In this document: in pieces, positions 32,927 to 38,705 of the stretch
Layout: each line of letters starts with the position of its first letter
How positions within the stretch are numbered: position 1 is the first letter of the stretch
Assembly: GCA_002396325.1 (NCBI GenBank)
Contig: DGXM01000093.1
Location: 1 to 38,705, forward strand
Source: Treponema sp. UBA4232
Lineage (GTDB): Bacteria; Spirochaetota; Spirochaetia; Treponematales; Treponemataceae
Length of the DNA stretch: 38,705 nt
Direction: 5' to 3'
Notes under the pieces: generated by a model
What the model saw: the letters and a program-made list of their open reading frames with translations, nothing else
Database searches by the model: none
What the model was told of the DNA's origin: nothing
Position numbers and translations under genes: made by a program

Positions 32927-32962
32927 AAAAAAAACGGACGGTAAATCAACCATCCGCTTTTT
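32927..32962 (-). terminator. Rho-independent terminator, probably bidirectional
   Basis: A stem of CGGACGG (32935-32941) and CCATCCG (32950-32956) with an 8-base loop. Read on the minus strand it is CGGATGG/CCGTCCG (one G-U pair) followed by eight T, ideal for ending the tRNA transcript. Read on the plus strand it is followed by C and five T and could end the lipoprotein operon, with one mismatch in the stem. Confidence 0.8.
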
Positions 32963-32980
32963 CCTTTGGTTTATTTCAGT

Positions 32981-33055
32981 TGACGCATGGCAGACTCGAA
33001 CTGCCGACCCTCTGCTTAGAAGGCAGATGCTCTAATCCAGCTGAGCTAAAGCGCC
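32981..33055 (-). tRNA. tRNA-Arg (anticodon UCU)
   Basis: A 75-base cloverleaf on the minus strand. Seen are the D arm GCTC/GAGC, anticodon arm TCTGC/GCAGA with loop CTTCTAA (anticodon TCT), variable region GGGTC and T arm GGCAG-TTCGAGT-CTGCC. The acceptor stem pairs GGCGCTT with ATGCGTC, containing one G-U and one T-T mismatch at position 6-67; discriminator A. CCA is not encoded. Reads AGA arginine codons. Own promoter and terminator flank it. Confidence 0.93.
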
Positions 33056-33061
33056 AAAGAT

Positions 33062-33090
33062 TTAATATGTATATAGTAGCACATTATCAA
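33062..33090 (-). promoter_or_regulatory. tRNA-Arg promoter
   Basis: Minus strand TTGATA (33085-33090), 17-base spacer, TATTAA (33062-33067), ending six bases before the mature tRNA 5' end, so the transcript would begin at or very near G1. Confidence 0.5.
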
Positions 33091-33140
33091 ATTTTATTCA
33101 ACTCCAAATCCCGAATTTTGATAAAAAAATTCAGATTTTT

Positions 33141-34826
33141 TCATTCACTTGCAGCGTTGTCAAGTTTGGAAATCTCTGCTGCAATGTAATTTCTGTATTT
33201 TTCAGGATTCACCTTAAACGCCACGATAGGAGAGTCCTTGTCTTGCAGCGCACGGTTCAAAGCCTCATTAGACTCACGTGCAATACGTTCTCCTGAAATA
33301 AGTCTGAGCGAACGGGAGGAGATTCCTATTGCAATCTGTGTATACAGTCTCCGCTTTGCAAGGGCTGCAATTATTGCCGTATGAAGGCTTTCCGCTGTCT
33401 CAAGGGCTTTGTCAATATCCATATTGTGAACAATAGCCGTGCATCCGCTTTGTTTGTATTCGAATATCAGGTCTTTGAATTTGAAAACATCTTCGATTAT
33501 CCTGCAGACTTCCTGACCGGCTTCTCCGCTCCATTCAAACTTCGGCATTGAAAGAGTAAACAGAGCCAAATCCTGATCAGAACTGGCAGCCCTTACCAAT
33601 TCAGAATCAAGGCGCGGGAGCATGTATTCTTCCCACCCGAAGCCCGTGACAGGAGAAAAAAGTCCCTTGGGGGCATCGGAAGCGGAATCACCCTGTAAAT
33701 CACCGCTGTTATCTTCATCAGGCAACCGGGAGTAATTAATCGATTCTTCCAGGGGAGGAAGTATCGGATCGGGGTTTTCTTCCTGCTTAACAACAGGCTC
33801 TGTTTCTTCAACAGGCGAGAAAGTGAAGTCGTTGTCTTCGGTTTTCTCATTTTCCTTGATCGTTTCTTCTTCGGGAAGCAAATCTTTTGTGAGAGCCTGA
33901 TATTCTTCCTGAGTGATGTTGGGCATAAAGGGAGAAGGCGCATATCCATTCTCATCAGGGTTGAAATCATCTTCGGCTTCTGCTATATCGGCTTCTTCGA
34001 AATCTGCAGCGGAATTGAAATCTTTGTTTGAATCCCCTACGGCTTCTGTCTCATCGGAAGTTTCAGACCTGACGTTTGAAGTCACAATTTCATCTTCAGG
34101 AAAATCATATTCCTGATCAAAAGCTTCTGTGTCATCAGTTTCCGTCTGATCGGATTCAGGGGTTTCGTATGGTTCGTCCGTTATGTTATTCGTATCATCC
34201 GAGTCTGGAAAATCTTCCGGAGGAGCGGCATCCTCATTTTTCTCATTAAAGGAATCTGCCGGCGTTGGAATTTCCTTGAACAAATCCTCTTCTTCAGGCT
34301 CCTCTGTGGTCACGGTCGGCGTATGCGGAGTTGCAAGGTAAAGTGAAATAAGGTAAAGCACAGATGCAAGGGTTGCCGCAAGAATCACAATGAAAGCCGC
34401 AAGACCCTTGTTGTAAATCGATTTGGGCGTGAGTTTGTAAAGTGCCGTTGTGAGCGTGAGTTTAGAGCCGTCCTGAGTCCTCAAGTCGTCACTGTTGACA
34501 GAAACGAGCGATGATTTGGTGCTGCCGTTTTCGGAAATGTTTTTCGGATACGAGAAGATGAGGTTCCCGTTGTGAACAAGCTGTATGCCGGCAAAATCCG
34601 AAAGGTCTCCAATCGAACGGAGAAAAGCGTTTGTGAATATTTCTGAGCCGGGTTCATTCACCTGAAGATTCTGGTTTGTTTCTCTGATTAATTCTGCGCG
34701 TCTGGCTGTTGTCCGCTCGGAACCTGACTTGTATTCCAGGAAGAGCGAGATTCCGTAAGTAAGAGCGGTGGCCGCATATATGATTGAGATGCAGACTGCA
34801 AAAATAAAATTCCTCTTATTTTTCAT
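33141..34826 (-). CDS. Membrane protein with GGDEF-like domain lacking the signature
   Basis: A 561-residue protein. Membrane segment near 8-30, an exterior domain of about 105 residues, a second segment near 138-165, then a 240-residue acidic, low-complexity linker, and a C-terminal domain (about 410-550) that follows the GGDEF fold: RLDSELVRAASSDQDLALF, ... EVCRIIEDVFKFKDLIFEY, ... YTQIAIGISS, ... ESNEALNRAL and IVAFKVNPEKYR. The site that should read GGDEF reads KQSGCTA, so diguanylate cyclase activity is unlikely; ligand binding or scaffolding remains possible. Start chosen at ATG 34826, 7 bases after a -10 box; an earlier in-frame ATG at 34835 overlaps that box. It overlaps the upstream gene by 11 bases. 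Confidence 0.7.
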   Translation of the reverse strand: MKNKRNFIFAVCISIIYAATALTYGISLFLEYKSGSERTTARRAELIRETNQNLQVNEPGSEIFTNAFLRSIGDLSDFAGIQLVHNGNLIFSYPKNISENGSTKSSLVSVNSDDLRTQDGSKLTLTTALYKLTPKSIYNKGLAAFIVILAATLASVLYLISLYLATPHTPTVTTEEPEEEDLFKEIPTPADSFNEKNEDAAPPEDFPDSDDTNNITDEPYETPESDQTETDDTEAFDQEYDFPEDEIVTSNVRSETSDETEAVGDSNKDFNSAADFEEADIAEAEDDFNPDENGYAPSPFMPNITQEEYQALTKDLLPEEETIKENEKTEDNDFTFSPVEETEPVVKQEENPDPILPPLEESINYSRLPDEDNSGDLQGDSASDAPKGLFSPVTGFGWEEYMLPRLDSELVRAASSDQDLALFTLSMPKFEWSGEAGQEVCRIIEDVFKFKDLIFEYKQSGCTAIVHNMDIDKALETAESLHTAIIAALAKRRLYTQIAIGISSRSLRLISGERIARESNEALNRALQDKDSPIVAFKVNPEKYRNYIAAEISKLDNAASE

Positions 34827-36360
34827 AAAATACATTATACCGTGTTAATTGAGAGTATGCAAGTTTAAGGAGGGCAAAAAAGGAAACTTTATTGCCACTT
34901 TTTTCATTTTTCCGCAAAAAGGCGATAAATGGAAGAATTGAGGCGGCAAAAGGATTATTTATGATTTCTTCCGGGCCTCCTTTGCATCCTTCAGCCTCTT
35001 TTTCCAGCAATTTCGACAATTCCCCAACGAGATTTTTGTGAAATTCGATGAAAGAAAAGTTTTTGTTCTTTCTGATTTCTGTTGACTGCTTCGTGTTTTC
35101 AAGAATTCCGTCTTTCAACTCGTATGAATGCAGTCTGCACCATTCAATCTGGGTTTTTTCGTAGTTTTCGAGTATTTCGCTTGCATAAGGATTTTCAAGT
35201 TTTCCCGAAAAAGGCGTGTTTTCCAATCTTTTGTGGAGAGGTGCCCTGAACATCAGCCCGTCGTATTTTGTCTCTGCGGGTGAGAGTTTTCCGCTTTCCG
35301 AGTAAAAATTCCGTTCCAGATAGGTTCCGTTTGCGTAGGGTTTTCCCCTGTTGTAAGAAAAGTCCGCACCGTACAGCACTATTTTTTTTGCCCCGAGCTG
35401 CCTTGCAAAATCCGCTGCTGCTATCGTGACTGTTCCGGCTCCGTTTTCAAGAAGAGGTGTGCCGGTGTCTGCAAGCATGGAAAGAGGATGGGAACTTGAT
35501 GCAAAGAAGATTTTGTACCCCTTGGATGAAACATGGCGCACTGCATCCGGATTCGCTCCCAGGTCGAATACAAAAACCGTTCCGTTTGACGCAGGATTTT
35601 CCGGGCAGATTGTGAAGTGTGTTCTCGAAATGTGCTGTGCGTCGATTGAAACCACAAAGTCGGGGATGATACCGTTTTTCAAGAGGGGTCCGTATGCCGT
35701 GTCAGTGGAAAAAATTTTCAGGCTGTCCCGTTTTTCCTTCAATTCGCTTATGCTTAGATCCAACGATGGACCTGCGGCGATGACTGCGGCTGTCTTTCCG
35801 TTGCAGTCTTCGATTGATGGATTTCCATTGAAAGTCGAAAGATTTATGCAGATGTTCCGCTGCCATATTTTTCCGAAATGCGATTGAACTGAAAAATCTG
35901 CGGAGATGATTGAAAGTGCTTCTTTTATGTCTTTCTGGATTTTTTCCGAAAGATTTGCACACTTTGTCTCCCATGCCCTTTGCGGCACTACTGAAAAACC
36001 GTCGTAAACGGCCGGAAGATAGTGGAGTGTGATTTTCTCCTTGAGATTTCCTGTGTGGCAGAATAAGATTCTGGAGTCTTTTTCCAGCTCCGCAGCAAGG
36101 GGATTTTTTTTGCAAAAATCAAGGCTTTCACGGTCCGCTTCCACGGCAAGCACAAAAGTCATCCCGTCTGCCTTTTCCAAAAGTGATTTTATGTGGAATG
36201 CTCCGCCTATGCCCAGTACCACGATGAAACCTGAATTTATTCCTTCTGCGAAAGTCTTTGCTTCACGTATCGGGTCGTATTTTGAGTGCATGGGTTTCCC
36301 GTCGTCGAATAGTGGAATCTGCAATCCTGTTTTCGATGCGGCCCAATCTGAGTAAATCAT
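34816..36360 (-). CDS. DUF115 / Maf-type motility-associated glycosyltransferase-like protein
   Basis: A 514-residue cytosolic protein of the DUF115 (MptE-like, MAF_flag10) family. Members linked to flagella transfer nonulosonic acids or other sugars to flagellin. Motifs: an N-terminal Rossmann-like domain (VVLGIGGAFHIKSLL, about 47-61), then the DUF115 core AAVIAAGPSLDLSI (about 187-200), FSTDTAYGPLLKNGIIPDFVVSID, GAGTVTIAAADFARQLG and IVLYGADFSYNRGKPY (in parts, about 330-345). The C-terminal 150 residues are helical. GGAG precedes the ATG. It starts one base after the stop of a paralogue and is followed by the GGDEF-like gene. Sugar donor and acceptor are inference. Confidence 0.85.
   Translation of the reverse strand: MIYSDWAASKTGLQIPLFDDGKPMHSKYDPIREAKTFAEGINSGFIVVLGIGGAFHIKSLLEKADGMTFVLAVEADRESLDFCKKNPLAAELEKDSRILFCHTGNLKEKITLHYLPAVYDGFSVVPQRAWETKCANLSEKIQKDIKEALSIISADFSVQSHFGKIWQRNICINLSTFNGNPSIEDCNGKTAAVIAAGPSLDLSISELKEKRDSLKIFSTDTAYGPLLKNGIIPDFVVSIDAQHISRTHFTICPENPASNGTVFVFDLGANPDAVRHVSSKGYKIFFASSSHPLSMLADTGTPLLENGAGTVTIAAADFARQLGAKKIVLYGADFSYNRGKPYANGTYLERNFYSESGKLSPAETKYDGLMFRAPLHKRLENTPFSGKLENPYASEILENYEKTQIEWCRLHSYELKDGILENTKQSTEIRKNKNFSFIEFHKNLVGELSKLLEKEAEGCKGGPEEIINNPFAASILPFIAFLRKNEKSGNKVSFFALLKLAYSQLTRYNVFYEK
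34834..34862 (-). promoter_or_regulatory. Promoter of the GGDEF-like gene
   Basis: Minus strand TTGCAT (34857-34862), 17-base spacer, TATAAT (34834-34839), then GTATTTT and the ATG at 34826. The promoter is inside the last codons of the upstream DUF115 gene. No Shine-Dalgarno site. Confidence 0.55.
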
Positions 36361-36361
36361 A

Positions 36362-37840
36362 TCAACTCCGTCCGAGGCTTCTGATTATGTCTTTTGAAAA
36401 CTCAGTCATTCCCGTCTGAATTTTTTCTTTTGCTTCTTCTTCATTTTCGGTTCCGATTGACCTTTGGTAAACCACATATTCAGACGGCAGAGCGTTTTTT
36501 ATCCATTCATCGGAATACAAGTGCTCTTTGATTTTTTTTACAAGAAAGCTGCGCCTTTCTTCAATGGAAAATTCCTGTCTCTTTATGACGAAATTGGGTT
36601 TTGAGCCTCCTGAATCCGACTGTTTGAAGAAATCCCAGTCCACATCGGAAACAGAGCCGAGTGATGATGAAAAATGAAAGGAATCGCTTAATCTGAAAAC
36701 GCGACCTTTGAAATCTGCCGCCGAAAACCATGTTCTGTATGTGTCAAGCGCAGTGGAGCGGAATGATGAGGGGAGCACACGGGTTTCCATTGGACGCAAT
36801 CTGAAATCTTCCGGTTCTGCGTCTGATTCCAGGGCATTGGGCTGTGTGTGGGAAAATCCTTTTGAAGGAGCGAGGTCAAGTCCGCAGAAGAAAACAGGTC
36901 CTGATGTGAGATCCATTGCAAGATATGCTGCCGTGCCGCTTACGGTTCCGTTTCTCAATGCTTTTGTTTTTGTGTATCCGCAGTCCTCAAGCAGGGATTC
37001 GCTGCATCCGTCGCCGTAGGAAAGGGGGACTACAGGATGAAGGAAAAACTGTGTGTACAGCGATGCTTCGGCGGGAAGAGCAAGGGGGACTCCTGGAAAA
37101 TGTTTTAATGCGAAAGAAAGGTGTCGCTTAGCCCAGTAGCCGCCGTCGGTAGACAGAATAAGGTTCGGTTTGATTTTGTTTGCATACAGCGGAAGAAGCG
37201 ATGAGGAGAGTGCGATGAGGAAAAATCTTTGTCTGAAGCTTCTCAAAAAAGAAAGCGATCCTTCGAGGCTTTTTCCCGATGCACACACGATGATTGGACA
37301 GGATCCACTTTGGAAATATCCGTTGTAATGGGAGAAAAGGCAGAATCTTAATGCATTTTTTGTCCATCTGCGTGCAAAATAAGTCATCGTTGAAAGAACA
37401 TTGCGGCTTTTTACGACTGCCTGCTTTATTTCATTCCATACGGCCCTGTTTTGATCCGGGAAGGCTTTTTCCGATGGCTGCCATGATGCGAAAAGACAGG
37501 ATGATATTCCTTCTTCACCCATATAGGCATAAATCTCTTCGGATAGAAATCCCTGTTCGGAATATGTAAACACTTTGTCCCATTTTCCGTTCCATTCGGA
37601 AAAGCTGTCTGTATAACGGATGGCACAGAGTTTTGCTTTCGGAAAACGTTTTCCAAGAGGTTCAGCGCAATATGAGAGGGCCGGTTCCGTTACAAGTACA
37701 AAAGAGGGCTCAAATGAGCATGCAAGGGACTGCACGAAACGCTCCGCTTCTTTTACAGGGGCATAGGCGGAATGGAGTCTGATTCCATTTGCGATGCAGG
37801 TTTTTTCTCCGTTTTTTGTATCCGTGATTTCAATCGGCAT
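36362..37840 (-). CDS. DUF115 / Maf-type paralogue, divergent core
   Basis: A 492-residue paralogue of the next gene with the same order of elements but changed core residues: PIIVCASGKSLEGSL where the neighbour has AGPSLD, LILSTDGGYW for FVVSIDA, NGTVSGTAAYLAMDL for the GAGTV block, and VFFCGLDLAPSKGF for the YGADFSY block. It may have a different substrate or may partner the second protein. A weak AAGGATG ribosome site lies upstream of the ATG. First visible gene of a unit with the second DUF115 gene. Confidence in the family is good, in activity low. Confidence 0.75.
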   Translation of the reverse strand: MPIEITDTKNGEKTCIANGIRLHSAYAPVKEAERFVQSLACSFEPSFVLVTEPALSYCAEPLGKRFPKAKLCAIRYTDSFSEWNGKWDKVFTYSEQGFLSEEIYAYMGEEGISSCLFASWQPSEKAFPDQNRAVWNEIKQAVVKSRNVLSTMTYFARRWTKNALRFCLFSHYNGYFQSGSCPIIVCASGKSLEGSLSFLRSFRQRFFLIALSSSLLPLYANKIKPNLILSTDGGYWAKRHLSFALKHFPGVPLALPAEASLYTQFFLHPVVPLSYGDGCSESLLEDCGYTKTKALRNGTVSGTAAYLAMDLTSGPVFFCGLDLAPSKGFSHTQPNALESDAEPEDFRLRPMETRVLPSSFRSTALDTYRTWFSAADFKGRVFRLSDSFHFSSSLGSVSDVDWDFFKQSDSGGSKPNFVIKRQEFSIEERRSFLVKKIKEHLYSDEWIKNALPSEYVVYQRSIGTENEEEAKEKIQTGMTEFSKDIIRSLGRS

Positions 37841-38076
37841 GGAAAGTCATCCTTTTGATCTTTGTGGCTTTTTGATTTGTACAGGGGATTGATGCTCTGA
37901 CGTTTTGCGTCCGAATAAGGGCATGAAATCCGTCTGCGATGCATTTTGCGAACACCATGCCCCGGTACTCTGCGCCAAGGTATGGTGGTTAAAAAAACAC
38001 CCCCGAAAACCATCTAAAGATTTTCAGGGGCATTCCGTCTGATTAAGAGCACTTAACCGGAAAACAATTCCTTGTC
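37841..38076. other. Gap between acidic gene and DUF115 pair
   Basis: No gene is supported here. An inverted repeat, CACCATGCC (37953-37961) with GGTATGGTG (37979-37987), precedes the DUF115 pair on the minus strand. No good -35/-10 pair was found, so the start of transcription for the DUF115 genes is unknown. Confidence 0.35.
37991..38030 (-). terminator. Rho-independent terminator of the acidic protein gene
   Basis: On the minus strand CCCCTGAAAA (38021-38030) pairs with TTTTCGGGGG (38000-38009) with one mismatch, followed by TG and seven T (37991-37997). It lies about 46 bases after the stop codon at 38077. Confidence 0.75.
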
Positions 38077-38705
38077 TCAGGAAAGTCCGAGTTCGGAAAA
38101 GAGCTTTTTGTATGTCGCGAACTGCTCTGATTTTGCGAATTCCGCGATTTTGTCTTCGGGGAGACTTTCAAGCAGCTGATCCATATAGGCAAGAACAGAT
38201 TTGATTTCCGCTTTCATATCCTCAGGAATTGAACCTGACGAAGATGCAGTCGGAGCGAATGTTGTTTCAGGTTCTGCTTCCACGGGGGCCTGATAACTGT
38301 CATCGGTCACAGGCTCTTCAACCGGCTGTTCATCGAAGGCTGCTTCAGGTTCTTCTGCAACTGTGGTCTCTTCAGACTCAGGCTCCACTGAAGGTTCCTC
38401 GAGCTCAGGTTCAACGGGAGCTTCAACAGGAGTCTCGTCAATCTCCGGCTCAACAAGAGTTTCTTCTTCGGGACTTGCATTTTCCCAAGTGTTGAACACA
38501 GCTTTCTGGGGCTCTTCGGAGATTCCCGGCTCAAGACGCTCATCCTCTTCCGCAATTTCCGGAACCGTCTCATTTGAGAGATAGTCGAAATCCTCATTGG
38601 TGATTGTGTTGTCGGTATCTTCGCTTGCTTCATCTGAAATAACAGGCTCACTGAAGTCAGGCTCCTTGGAACTTTCTTCAACGGCCGTCTCCTCAAATTC
38701 AACAG
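38077..38705 (-). CDS. Acidic Pro/Glu-rich protein, cut by the window edge
   Basis: The frame is open to the right edge, so the N-terminus is missing; 208 residues are visible plus stop. There is no need for the in-frame GTG at 38499 to be the start, because the reading frame continues upstream with the same acidic composition. Most of the visible part is glutamate, proline, valine and threonine in irregular repeats (for example PVEAPVEPELEEPSVEPE), probably disordered. The last 45 residues are predicted helical (KAEIKSVLAYMDQLLESLPEDKI ... KKLFSELGLS) and may be the functional end. No family recognised. The composition resembles the acidic linker of the GGDEF-like protein in this region. Confidence 0.7.
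   Translation of the reverse strand, partial: VEFEETAVEESSKEPDFSEPVISDEASEDTDNTITNEDFDYLSNETVPEIAEEDERLEPGISEEPQKAVFNTWENASPEEETLVEPEIDETPVEAPVEPELEEPSVEPESEETTVAEEPEAAFDEQPVEEPVTDDSYQAPVEAEPETTFAPTASSSGSIPEDMKAEIKSVLAYMDQLLESLPEDKIAEFAKSEQFATYKKLFSELGLS

Noticed and set aside
32980..33189. A 69-codon plus-strand frame
   Set aside because: It is the antisense of the tRNA-Arg gene and its promoter.
37753..38013. An 86-codon minus-strand frame across the gap before the DUF115 pair
   Set aside because: Overlaps the DUF115 start in another frame, has basic low-complexity content and no ribosome site; it also runs into the terminator region.
1..38705. CRISPR arrays, prophage, IS transposase or rRNA genes
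   Set aside because: No regular spaced repeats, transposase or phage protein motifs, or rRNA-like stretches were seen on either strand.

Overview
The window looks like a chromosomal core segment of a treponeme (Spirochaetes), probably an oral or gut/rumen Treponema. The evidence is gene content that is typical of treponemes: a cytidylate kinase fused to ribosomal protein S1, a 907-residue GreA with a long helical N-terminal region, an Rnf-type gene set, tandem DUF115/Maf-type genes, a sigma-54 activator and many acidic or TPR envelope proteins. Species is not determinable from the sequence alone. Nothing suggests a prophage, a plasmid or a CRISPR locus.

Layout. Positions 4-1923 (minus): a P-loop/Asp23-like protein and an RluA-type pseudouridine synthase. 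Positions 1995-9873 (plus): one tightly packed operon with a DUF212 membrane protein, an unknown membrane protein overlapping rnfC, Rnf-like C, D, G, E and A subunits, and a GH57-fold protein. Positions 9919-14076 (plus): metG, a FemAB-type transferase and deoC. Positions 14090-18896 (minus): TPR protein, giant GreA, then a metallo-beta-lactamase-fold hydrolase, with a small MITE-like palindrome before the last gene. Positions 19138-22331 (minus): a beta-propeller-like protein, an M23-like protein and mnmA. Positions 22728-27080 (plus): recA, folK, scpA, scpB and an RsuA/RluB-type synthase, mostly overlapping. Positions 27214-32784 (plus): cmk-rpsA fusion, sigma-54 activator, membrane TPR protein and lipoprotein. 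Positions 32927-33090: tRNA-Arg(UCU) with promoter and terminator on the minus strand. Positions 33141-38705 (minus): an acidic protein cut by the window edge, two DUF115 paralogues and a membrane protein with a GGDEF-like domain lacking its signature.

Three points stand out. First, the Rnf-like operon appears to have lost the residues that define a working Rnf pump (flavinylation motif, most membrane [2Fe-2S] cysteines, the RnfC flavin/NADH-site motifs, and RnfB), while RnfC keeps both 4Fe-4S motifs. The downstream GH57 protein lacks both catalytic acids. This may be a repurposed membrane complex. Second, six operon-leading genes carry a -10 box ending only 6-8 bases before the start codon, while most internal genes have Shine-Dalgarno sites, a pattern expected of systematic leaderless transcription. 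Third, several proteins look like catalytically or functionally altered family members (GH57, M23, GGDEF, sigma-54 activator with GAFTNA, MnmA lacking the second cysteine). All family comparisons were made by eye from remembered consensus motifs, not by alignment.
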